A stretch of 64,000 nt of DNA, taken from contig NZ_FNPT01000006.1 in the NCBI RefSeq assembly GCF_900107375.1, forward strand, positions 124,001-188,000. Reading direction: 5' to 3'. This DNA comes from Lysobacter sp. yr284. GTDB lineage: Bacteria > Pseudomonadota > Gammaproteobacteria > Xanthomonadales > Xanthomonadaceae. A program made the position numbers and the translations under genes. Of the stretch, positions 1 to 7,101 are shown piece after piece. Under the pieces are notes generated by a model. The model did not search any database and was not told where the DNA came from. It saw only the letters and a program-made list of their open reading frames with translations. Position 1 is the first letter of the stretch. Each line of letters starts with the position of its first letter.

Positions 1-109
1 CGTCTGCCGATACGTCGGTCGATGCGTTTGCCGTTGCGTGCGCGCGCTGTGCGAGCGCCACAGCGCGGCGAATCCGCAAGCGCCCGCATCGCCGCACGCC
101 GCAGCGACG

Positions 110-919
110 TCAATCCGGCACGATCTGGTGGATCTCGAACCAGTTGTCGAAGCCGTTGTCCTGCGCGGCCGGGAAATCCGCGGGCAGGTCGGCCAGCACT
201 TCGCCGCCGGTGGCGTTGTCCGCCGGCAACACGTGGCGGCCGTACATCGGCGTGGGCAGCGCGGGCAGGCGCAGGTCCGAGGGAAACGTCGCCACCGACT
301 GCAGCGGGTAGCTGTCCATGTTCTCCAGCGCCTGCAGCGGCGTCTGGTCGTCGGGCTTGACGATGCGCACCGCGCACCAGTCGATGCGGATGAATTCCGG
401 CGCGTAAGCGTACAGGTGCACGTCGTCGGTCTCGGACGGATCGGACAGCGGGCTCTTCGAGGCGCGCACGCAGTAGTACACGCCGTACCAGTGATCGCGC
501 TGGATCTTTTCCTCGTAGCGGCGGCAGGCGTCGAGGTAGTTGTCGATGTACTGCTCGACTGTGGCGTGGTTGGGATTGGCGATGGTGGTCAGCGGCACCA
601 GATTGCGCCAGGTATCGCCGCGCCCGTGCCAGCGGCCGTTGACCAGATGGCCGCGGATCCAGCCGGGCGGGCGGTCGTCGACGAAGGTGTCGGGCGGGCC
701 GCCGGCCAGCGTGCGGTCCCAGGGCGCGCCGCCGACCGAGGGATAGTTGGTCTGCTGCGCGTCGGGCATCTTGAGGTCCGGTCCCAGCACCGCCGCCGCC
801 CAGCTCGCGCCGAAGTCGGCGATCCGGCGCTGCGCGAGCGGGCCGGCGCCGCTGCGGATGTTGAGGAAGATCGGCGTGTTCGGGCTCCAGCGCTTGCGGT
901 CGTAGACGATGCGGCTCAT
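110..919 (-). CDS. Nuclease-fold (beta-beta-alpha metal type) hypothetical protein
   Basis: A 269-residue protein with no signal peptide or membrane segment. The start chosen is the ATG that opens MSRIVYDRKRW; the open frame continues far upstream but that part is Arg/Pro-rich and not protein-like. The middle (about residues 85-125) carries RGHLVNGRWHGRGDTWRNL, then PLT, an Asn and a His, which matches the layout of DNA/RNA non-specific endonuclease-like (His-Me finger) domains, where the His after Arg-Gly is the general base and the later Asn helps bind metal. The family also includes secreted and toxin-type nucleases, but nothing here shows a secretion route or an immunity gene. Function as an active nuclease is inferred. 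The gene stands alone and diverges from the permease gene that follows. Confidence 0.6.
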   Translation of the reverse strand: MSRIVYDRKRWSPNTPIFLNIRSGAGPLAQRRIADFGASWAAAVLGPDLKMPDAQQTNYPSVGGAPWDRTLAGGPPDTFVDDRPPGWIRGHLVNGRWHGRGDTWRNLVPLTTIANPNHATVEQYIDNYLDACRRYEEKIQRDHWYGVYYCVRASKSPLSDPSETDDVHLYAYAPEFIRIDWCAVRIVKPDDQTPLQALENMDSYPLQSVATFPSDLRLPALPTPMYGRHVLPADNATGGEVLADLPADFPAAQDNGFDNWFEIHQIVPD

Positions 920-1224
920 GGCGTCACCTGGGGTCGTGGGCGATCGGCCCGGCGGGCGATCGGCGCGGTTGGCCGTGCGCGGGAAACAGCGCGCCGCCGG
1001 CGGCGCGCGGCGCATCGCCGCGGACCCCGGGCCAGCCCGCGGGTCCGGCGGGCCGGCACAGGGAAAACGCGTGGGACGCCGCGGCGTGAAAACGGCCGTG
1101 CCCGGCGCCGCGTGCGGTCGCGGTTCGGGTCGCCGGCGGGGTCCGGCGCGGGCGCCGGTCGCGGCGGGGATGACAGCGCGAAGCCCGCCACTACAATGCC
1201 GCATCGCCTCCCTGGAACGCCGCA
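920..1224. other. Divergent intergenic region
   Basis: About 300 bases between two divergent genes. Apart from the promoter listed at its right end I see no gene or RNA. The sequence is strongly GC-rich and all frames through it look like shadows. Confidence 0.5.
1170..1197 (+). promoter_or_regulatory. Sigma-70-like promoter of the permease gene
   Basis: ATGACA at 1170-1175 and TACAAT at 1192-1197 with a 16-base spacer, 28 bases before the ATG at 1225. The -10 element stands out in this GC-rich setting. Confidence 0.5.
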
Positions 1225-2295
1225 ATGGAACCCCATGTCGACCCTGCCGCGGCGCCCGGCCCCGGCGCCGCTTCCACGCTGGCGGCGGTGTCGCTGAAGG
1301 CGCCGCCGGGGCGCATCGCGGCCTGGCTGTTCACCGCGGCGGCGCTGTTCCTGGTGCTGAAGTTCGGCCTGCTCAGCGCGCTGCTGTCGGGATTGCTGGT
1401 GTTCCAGCTGGTGCACACGCTCGCGCGCCTGGCCGACCGGCGGATCAAGGGGCAGTGGGCGCGGCTGTTCGCGGTGATGCTGATCGCGGCGCTGGTGGTC
1501 GGCGGCCTGACCCTGGCGACGCTGGGCCTGATCGCGTTCTTCCGCGCCGACACCGGCGGCGAACAGGCGCTGCTGGCGCGGCTGATGGACGTCATCGACG
1601 CCTCGCGCGCGCAGGTGCCGGCCTGGGCCCAGCCCTACCTGCCGGAAGACCTCAGCGACTTGCAGCGCGCGCTAAGCGCGTGGCTGGACGAGCACCGCGG
1701 CGAGCTGAGCCTGGTCGGCGCCGAAGCGGTGCAACTGGGCGCGCGGCTGGTGATCGGCATGGTGCTGGGCGCGATGATCGCGCTGCAGGACGAGCTGCAG
1801 CCGCTCAAGCTGGGGCCGCTGGGCTCGGAAATGCTGGCCCGCGCTGCGCGCCTGTCCGACGCGTTCCGCCGGGTGGTGTTCGCGCAGATCAAGATCTCCG
1901 CGCTGAACACCGCGTTCACCGCGATCTTCCTGCTGATCGTGCTGCCGCTGTTCGGCGTGCACCTGCCGATGGCCAAGACCCTGGTGGTGCTGACCTTCGT
2001 GGTCGGGCTGCTGCCGGTGGTCGGCAACCTGATCTCGAACACCCTGATCACCGTGGCCGGCCTGTCGGTATCGGTCTACGTCGCCGCGGCGGCGCTGCTG
2101 TACCTGGTGCTGATCCACAAGCTCGAATACTTCCTCAACGCGCGCATCGTCGGCGGCGAGATCCAGGCGCGCGCGTGGGAATTGCTGTTGGCGATGCTGA
2201 TGATGGAGGCGTTGTTCGGCATGCCGGGGCTGGTGGCGGCGCCGATCTACTACGCCTACGTCAAGCGCGAGCTGGTCGAGCAGGGCTGGATCTGA
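1225..2295 (+). CDS. AI-2E family transporter (YdiK/PerM-type permease)
   Basis: A 356-residue multi-pass inner-membrane protein. Paired hydrophobic helices lie at about residues 30-65 and 80-105, then a hydrophilic loop (about 110-165), then a dense helical half from about 170 to 345 that includes LPLFGVHLPMAKT and the GLLPVVGNLISN stretch typical of the AI-2E/PerM family near its C-terminal helices. Length agrees with the usual 340-370 residues. Members are implicated in export of small molecules or ions; the AI-2 link belongs to one characterised member and should not be assumed here. The gene is monocistronic, with a good promoter just upstream. Confidence 0.85.
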   Translation: MEPHVDPAAAPGPGAASTLAAVSLKAPPGRIAAWLFTAAALFLVLKFGLLSALLSGLLVFQLVHTLARLADRRIKGQWARLFAVMLIAALVVGGLTLATLGLIAFFRADTGGEQALLARLMDVIDASRAQVPAWAQPYLPEDLSDLQRALSAWLDEHRGELSLVGAEAVQLGARLVIGMVLGAMIALQDELQPLKLGPLGSEMLARAARLSDAFRRVVFAQIKISALNTAFTAIFLLIVLPLFGVHLPMAKTLVVLTFVVGLLPVVGNLISNTLITVAGLSVSVYVAAAALLYLVLIHKLEYFLNARIVGGEIQARAWELLLAMLMMEALFGMPGLVAAPIYYAYVKRELVEQGWI

Positions 2296-2659
2296 GGCTG
2301 GCGCGGCGCGGGTCGCGCCTGCGCGGCGATACGGCGCCGAGCGGCCCGCCGATGAGGCGCGCGCCTGCGCCGGCAGGCGGTTTCATGCGAAACGAACCGC
2401 GGCGCGCGGGCGTGCGCGCTTGAGCGAATCGCGCTGCGCGCTGCGCGCACAGGAACGCTTCGAATCGCCACGGCGTTCAGTTTCTGTTTCGCAAAAGCCC
2501 CCTCATTCGAGTGGGGTATCGCGCAGAAAAAACGTTCTGGATATAAGACGGATCGCAATTTGTGATCTTCGTCGCTGGTACGCGCGGCCGATCGGCGGCG
2601 CAAGTTCATCGCGTTGCGCCGGCCGCACGATCCGTGCGGCGCGGCCGTAAGGAGATGCA
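2296..2659. other. Intergenic region before transposase-domain gene
   Basis: About 360 bases. The first half is GC-rich with nothing recognisable; the second half (about 2500-2570) is unusually AT-rich and holds the palindrome listed separately. No coding frame supported. Confidence 0.4.
2551..2567. promoter_or_regulatory. Imperfect palindrome upstream of transposase-domain gene
   Basis: GATCGCAA-T-TTGTGATC, an 8-1-8 palindrome with one mismatch pair, in an AT-rich patch about 90 bases before the GTG at 2660. The half-site order is opposite to that of a CRP/Clp site, so it is not called as one. Confidence 0.3.
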
Positions 2660-3190
2660 GTGAATCCGAAAGCGCTCATCGCAGCGAGGGCGGTGCGGAC
2701 CGGTGCGGCCGCGACGCGCGCATTCGCGGCCGAATCGGCCGCGGTCCGGACGATGGCGGCGGCGCGTTCGCGCGAGAGCGGCGGCGAACGCGCGCAGCCG
2801 CGCGCGGCGCAGGCGCGGCTCGACGACGCGCAATGGCGGGCGATCGCCGCGCGCCTGCCGCCGACGCTGATCCGGCGCGCGCAGCGCAACGCCGAGCGCT
2901 ACCGGCGCTTCGTCGAGGACGTGTTGCAGGTCGCCGCCGGCGACCTGCGCTGGCGCGAGCTGGAGCCGAACGCCGGCAGTTGGCGGACCGTGTACATGCG
3001 CTTCCTGCGCTGGTGCGAGGACGGGGTCTGGGACGGCGTGATCGATGCCTTGCAGGCCGAGCCGGAGCTGGCGCGCGCGCTGCGCCGGCGCGTGGACGAG
3101 CATCGGCGCGCGAGCGGACGGCGGCGGCAGGATGCGGCGCCGAAGCCCGGCGAGGCGTCGCGCGCGCGTCGCGGCGACTGCGCGCGCTGA
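2660..3190 (+). CDS. Stand-alone IS5-type transposase N-terminal domain protein
   Basis: A 176-residue protein starting at a GTG with AAGGAG six bases upstream. Residues about 50-135 read like the N-terminal helix-turn-helix region (DUF4096-type) of IS5-family transposases: LDDAQW near the start, RRFVEDVL, GDLRWREL, GSWRTVY and RFLRWCEDGVWD. Transposases of that family continue into a DDE catalytic domain; here the chain ends in an Arg-rich tail, so catalysis is impossible. A second protein of the same type is encoded at 6592-7038. No inverted terminal repeats flank either. They look like domesticated DNA-binding domains rather than fresh transposon debris, because the reading frame is intact and has a strong ribosome-binding site. 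Function unknown; a regulatory role is only a guess. Confidence 0.7.
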   Translation: MNPKALIAARAVRTGAAATRAFAAESAAVRTMAAARSRESGGERAQPRAAQARLDDAQWRAIAARLPPTLIRRAQRNAERYRRFVEDVLQVAAGDLRWRELEPNAGSWRTVYMRFLRWCEDGVWDGVIDALQAEPELARALRRRVDEHRRASGRRRQDAAPKPGEASRARRGDCAR

Positions 3191-3236
3191 CGCGCGGCTC
3201 GGCGGCGACGACGCGCATGCGCCGCGTATCGCGCAA

Positions 3237-3262
3237 GCAAATGTTACCCGGAATACATTTGC
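3237..3262. promoter_or_regulatory. Perfect inverted repeat, likely operator
   Basis: GCAAATGT-N10-ACATTTGC, a perfect 8-base inverted repeat about 165 bases before the fimbrial-subunit ATG and 47 bases after the preceding stop. The arms are AT-rich against the background, which suggests a protein-binding site rather than a terminator. Confidence 0.45.
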
Positions 3263-3428
3263 GCGCCGATGGTGGGGAGCGCACGGAGCCGGCGCGTTTC
3301 TAATCAGGACAACGCGCGCTTCGCCGGCGCGAGTGGTCCGGTCCGCGCTGGCGGCACCGTCCCGACAAGCGCCGACGCGCGCTGCGATGCGCAGCCGCGG
3401 CGCGGATACCATCCTCTGGAGATTACGA

Positions 3429-3965
3429 ATGAAGCGTGCTTCCGCAATCGCGTTCGCCCTCGCGCTGGCCGTGCCCGGCTCGTGTTTCGCCGCCGACGGT
3501 ACGATCCACTTCGAAGGCTCGGTGATCGCGCCGACCTGCGTGCTCACCAACGGGCCGTCGCCGGCCGACATCCGGGTCAAGCTGCCCGCGGTCGCGGTGT
3601 CGGCGCTGTCGGCCGCCGGCGAAGTCGCCGGCCGCACGCCGTTCATCATCCGCGTCGCCGATTGCGATGCCACCACCACCCAGGTCCAGACCTTCTTCGA
3701 GCCGGGCCCGACCATCAACACCAGCAACAACAACCTGACCCTGCAAGGCGGCGCCGGCAACGCCGGCAACGTCGAACTGCAGCTGCTCAACGCCGATTAC
3801 TCGCAGGTGCTGCTCGGCAATCCGCTCGCGCTGCAGAACAGCCAGCAGGTTGCGGTCGATACCGGCGGCGCCGCGCTGCGCTACTACGCGCAGTACTTCG
3901 CCACCGGCGCCGCGACCGCCGGGGCGGCGAACAGCAGCGTCACCTTCACCATGATCTACCAGTAA
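3429..3965 (+). CDS. Type 1 fimbrial major-subunit-like protein (FimA family)
   Basis: A 178-residue secreted protein: signal peptide MKRASAIAFALALAVPGSCFA, then DGTIHFEGSVIAPTC, the N-terminal strand and first Cys of chaperone-usher fimbrial subunits, a second Cys in the RVADCD region, and a C-terminal strand ending VTFTMIYQ with the penultimate Tyr seen in these subunits. Length is typical. Subunits of this kind are stabilised by a periplasmic chaperone and exported by an outer-membrane usher. Neither is encoded nearby, so this is an orphan subunit that would have to borrow a chaperone-usher system from elsewhere or serve another role. Confidence 0.8.
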   Translation: MKRASAIAFALALAVPGSCFAADGTIHFEGSVIAPTCVLTNGPSPADIRVKLPAVAVSALSAAGEVAGRTPFIIRVADCDATTTQVQTFFEPGPTINTSNNNLTLQGGAGNAGNVELQLLNADYSQVLLGNPLALQNSQQVAVDTGGAALRYYAQYFATGAATAGAANSSVTFTMIYQ

Positions 3966-4062
3966 GTCCCCCATCCCATCTGCGTGCCGCCCACGCCGGC
4001 CGGAGCGACGCTCCGGCCGCGACGGGCGCGGCATGTCCGGAACAACCCGAGGAGTTGGCGGT

Positions 4063-5853
4063 ATGCGACAACATTGGAACAGGAAGACGGCGTTGTGCGT
4101 GGCGACCCTGGCCGCACTGTCGGCCGGAACGGCGCAGGCGCAGCGGGGCGATCCGCTGTATCGGTATCAGTGGCACCTGATGAACTACGGCCAGCAAGTG
4201 ATCGGCGATACCCGGCCGGTCTCGGGCATCGACATCGGCATCGACGACCTGCACGACTACAACATCCGCGGCAAGGGCGTGATCGTCGGCGTGCTGGACC
4301 GCGGCATCGAGATCGCCCACCCCGACATCGCCGCGAACATGGTCCCCGACGGATCGTGGAACTTCATCAACCAGACCCACGATACGACCCCGGCCAACGG
4401 CGAAGCCCACGGCATGGCCGTCGGCGGCATCATCGGCGCGGTCGGCTGGAACGGCATCGGCGTGCGCGGCGTGGCGCCGAGCGCGCGGCTGAAGAGCTTC
4501 AACTTCCTCGATGCCGGCGGCTCCACCGACCAGGTCCGCTATGCATGGTGGGACGGCGCGCTGGCGAAGGACCTGGACGTCTCCAACAACAGCTGGGGGC
4601 CGACCTATCCGATCTTCCTGCCGTCGATCTCCGAGAACGAGCTGGCGGCCTGGGAAAACCCGATGTCGGCCACGCGCGGCGGACGCGGCGTGGTGTACGT
4701 CAAGGCGGCGGGCAACAGCTTCGCCTACGTGGGCGGGTCGTCCTTCCGCAACGGCGAGAACCTCTGCGCCGCGAACCGCCCGGCGGTGGGCTGCAGCCAG
4801 TCGATCTTCGCCAGGGAGTCCAACTTCTTCAACGTCATCACCGTGGCCGCGGTCAATGCCGCCGGCCGGCGCTCGAGCTATTCCACGCCGGGCGCATCGA
4901 TGTGGGTCTCGGGCCTGGGCGGCGAGAGTGGATGGGAGCGCGCGACGCTGGCGACCCAGGCCACGCCGGCCCAGCTGGCGGGGCTGGGGGCGGACAGCTT
5001 CGATCCGGCGATCATGACCACCGACCTGTCCGGTTGCGCCAGGGGCTACAACACCAATCCGGTCCAGCCGGTCAGACTGTGGTCGCATTTCAATCTCAAC
5101 CGACTGGAGTCGGATCAGTCGGCGATCGACAACACCTGCAACTACGCCGCCACCATGAACGGCACCTCGGCCGCCGCGCCGACGGTGTCGGGCGTGGTCG
5201 CGCTGATGCTGCAGGCCAATCCCAAGCTGAGCTTCCGCGACGTCAAGTACATCCTCGCCACGACCGCGCGGCAGATCGATCCGCAACAGGCGCCGGTGGT
5301 CGACGCCGACGGCAACGTGCTCGCGGCGGGCTGGACGCTCAACGCCGCCGGACGCCCCTTCAGCGCCTGGTACGGCTTCGGCCTGGCCGACGCGACGATG
5401 GCGGTGACCCGCGCCACCGGCTTCAAATCGCTGGGGCCGTTGGTCGACAGCGGCTGGCAGCGCGCGGCGCTGGCCCAGGCGCAACCGATCGGCAATGCCG
5501 CGGCGCCGGCGCGGGCGACCATCCGCATCGCCGGCGGCGCCGCCCGCATCGAAGGCGTGCAGATCGGTTTCGACAGCAGCGTGCCGGCCCGCGACGCGTA
5601 TCCGTATGTCGCCACGACCGTGCGGATCACCTTGATCTCGCCGAGCGGAACGCGCGCGATCGTGCTGCCGCCGGGATCGCTGCCGGTCGGCAGCGGCGGC
5701 ACCTTGAGCACGTCGCTGGCCTCGGTCAACGCCTTCCTCGACGAGCCCGGCAACGGCGACTGGACGCTCGAAGTGGCCGACACCGCGTTGGCGGCCAATG
5801 CCGCCGCCAACGCCAACCTGTCTTCGTTCAAGATCCGAGTCCTGGGGCGCTGA
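4063..5853 (+). CDS. Secreted kexin-like S8 serine protease with P-domain
   Basis: A 596-residue protein. The start is the second ATG of the frame, placed by GAGGAG nine bases upstream. A signal peptide ends about AQA (residues 24-26), and the chain passes at once into DPLYRYQWHLMN, which is how the mature part of kexin/furin proteases begins; there is no room for the usual N-terminal propeptide. Catalytic residues: Asp79 (GVLDRG), His116 (EAHGM), oxyanion Asn218 and Ser369 (NGTSAAAP). Residues about 485-596 form a P-domain (homoB), with ISPSGT and GDWTLEVAD strands. The next gene follows after two bases and encodes a small secreted protein that may replace the missing propeptide. Likely exported for extracellular proteolysis. 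Confidence 0.9.
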   Translation: MRQHWNRKTALCVATLAALSAGTAQAQRGDPLYRYQWHLMNYGQQVIGDTRPVSGIDIGIDDLHDYNIRGKGVIVGVLDRGIEIAHPDIAANMVPDGSWNFINQTHDTTPANGEAHGMAVGGIIGAVGWNGIGVRGVAPSARLKSFNFLDAGGSTDQVRYAWWDGALAKDLDVSNNSWGPTYPIFLPSISENELAAWENPMSATRGGRGVVYVKAAGNSFAYVGGSSFRNGENLCAANRPAVGCSQSIFARESNFFNVITVAAVNAAGRRSSYSTPGASMWVSGLGGESGWERATLATQATPAQLAGLGADSFDPAIMTTDLSGCARGYNTNPVQPVRLWSHFNLNRLESDQSAIDNTCNYAATMNGTSAAAPTVSGVVALMLQANPKLSFRDVKYILATTARQIDPQQAPVVDADGNVLAAGWTLNAAGRPFSAWYGFGLADATMAVTRATGFKSLGPLVDSGWQRAALAQAQPIGNAAAPARATIRIAGGAARIEGVQIGFDSSVPARDAYPYVATTVRITLISPSGTRAIVLPPGSLPVGSGGTLSTSLASVNAFLDEPGNGDWTLEVADTALAANAAANANLSSFKIRVLGR

Positions 5854-5855
5854 AC

Positions 5856-6446
5856 ATGAAAATCCAAACTCAAACCTTGTGCGGCGCGTTGCTGGCCGTC
5901 GCGTTCGCACCGGCCCTGGCCCAGAACGCCGCGTCGCCGGCCGAACTGACCCAGGCGGCGACCGGCCGGGCGTTCACGGTCGGCTCGACCGAGTTCCGTC
6001 TGGCGCCCTCGGCGGTGGTGCGCGCGGCCGACGCCAGCGCCGCCGGCGCGGGCATCGGCCTGCCCACCGCCGGCTACACCGTGGACCTGCCGGCGCCCGC
6101 GCCCGCCGCGCGCGCGCAGGCGCAGTCGGCCAAGAACCCGGCGGGGCTGGCGTCCGCGGCGCCCGCGGGCGGCGGCGAGAATCTCGCCGTCGCGGTGTCC
6201 GCTTCGGGCGGCACGGTGATCGTCAAGCCCGAGCTCGATGTCTACATCACCCACATCGGCGTGGTCGATGCCTTGGTCAAGGACAGCGGCGGCACGCTGC
6301 TGTACTCCTCGGACATCGGCGGCAAGGCGACCATCGGCTTCGGTTCGGTCGACCAGGCGATGGCGGCGCGCGAGCGGATCCTCGGCCGCGCGGGCGTCAA
6401 GGACGCGGCCCCGGTCTTGCTCGAGCAACGCCAGGTCGCCTGGTAA
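5856..6446 (+). CDS. Secreted partner of the kexin-like protease (possible external chaperone/inhibitor)
   Basis: A 196-residue protein with a signal peptide (MKIQTQTLCGALLAVAFAPALA). It starts two bases after the protease stop, so the two are co-translated. The mature protein has an Ala-rich middle (about residues 75-110) and a compact C-terminal part (about 115-196) with alternating strands and helices (VDVYITHIGVVDALVK-like and SVDQAMAARERILG), similar in size to subtilisin propeptide/inhibitor folds. The protease lacks its own propeptide. In Aeromonas sobria the kexin-like protease ASP also lacks one and needs the product of the gene just downstream, ORF2, to mature. By analogy this protein may be a trans-acting foldase. 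I cannot see sequence similarity to ORF2 directly; the role is inferred from context. Confidence 0.65.
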   Translation: MKIQTQTLCGALLAVAFAPALAQNAASPAELTQAATGRAFTVGSTEFRLAPSAVVRAADASAAGAGIGLPTAGYTVDLPAPAPAARAQAQSAKNPAGLASAAPAGGGENLAVAVSASGGTVIVKPELDVYITHIGVVDALVKDSGGTLLYSSDIGGKATIGFGSVDQAMAARERILGRAGVKDAAPVLLEQRQVAW

Positions 6447-6591
6447 GGCGCCGTCCGCGGCGCCGGCCGCAGGGTCGGCGCCGCGATAACGGCAAGGCGT
6501 TCGCGTTCCGCCGGCAACCGCCCGCGCCCCGGTCATGGCGCGCGGGCGTGCGATGGCGCGGCTCGTGTGCGCGGCGAAGAGATCGATCGAG

Positions 6592-7038
6592 ATGCATCGT
6601 CCAATCCAAATGCATGGCCCGCTCGAGAGGCAGGCCGAACCGCGCGCCGCGGCGCGAACGGGCGCCGACGATGAAGCCGGATTCGTCCGCCTGGGCGACC
6701 AGGAATGGGCGCAGTTCGTGGAGGTCGCCCGCACCGTGATCCACCTGCGCCCGGCCGAGGAGGACAACACCCGCCGCTTCGTCGAAGCGGTGCTGACGGT
6801 GATGTCGGGCCGGCGCTTCTGGGCGCAGCTGCCGAGCGAACGCTTCGGCAAGTGGTACCTGCACCATCATCGCAACCTGCGCTGGCTGGAGCGCGGGGTG
6901 TGGCTGGCGCTGGCGCAGCGCGAGGCGTTCGGCTCGGAGCGTTCGCGGCAGATGATCGGGTTCGTCGAGCGCCAGCGCGCCAGCCTGCAACGCCAGCGCG
7001 CGCGCAGGCGGGCGCGGCTGTTGTCGAAGGACGGTTGA
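6592..7038 (+). CDS. Second stand-alone IS5-type transposase N-terminal domain protein
   Basis: About 148 residues from the ATG at 6592; in-frame ATGs at 6535 and 6553 are possible and the start is uncertain. Residues about 35-110 match the protein at 2660-3190 in order and spacing: LGDQEW, RRFVEAVLTV, FWAQL, GKWY, NLRWLERGVW. As there, no DDE catalytic domain follows; the chain ends in a strongly basic tail. The two genes bracket the fimbrial subunit and protease pair on the same strand. They may have arisen by duplication of a captured transposase fragment. DNA binding is plausible from the helix-turn-helix ancestry and basic tail, but no target is evident. Confidence 0.6.
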   Translation: MHRPIQMHGPLERQAEPRAAARTGADDEAGFVRLGDQEWAQFVEVARTVIHLRPAEEDNTRRFVEAVLTVMSGRRFWAQLPSERFGKWYLHHHRNLRWLERGVWLALAQREAFGSERSRQMIGFVERQRASLQRQRARRRARLLSKDG

Positions 7039-7101
7039 TCGCCGGCGTCGCTGCGTTGCGGCGTCGTCCATGCGCGCACCGGATGGCCGGGCGCGCGGCG
7101 T

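Noticed and set aside
1225-2295. True AI-2 exporter
   Set aside because: Family name alone does not show substrate; no quorum-sensing genes lie nearby.
2551-2567. CRP/Clp binding site
   Set aside because: Half-sites are in the reverse order relative to TGTGA-N6-TCACA, so it was listed only as a palindrome.
3946-5910. Open frame of 654 codons on the minus strand
   Set aside because: Shadow of the S8 protease, which has an intact catalytic triad.
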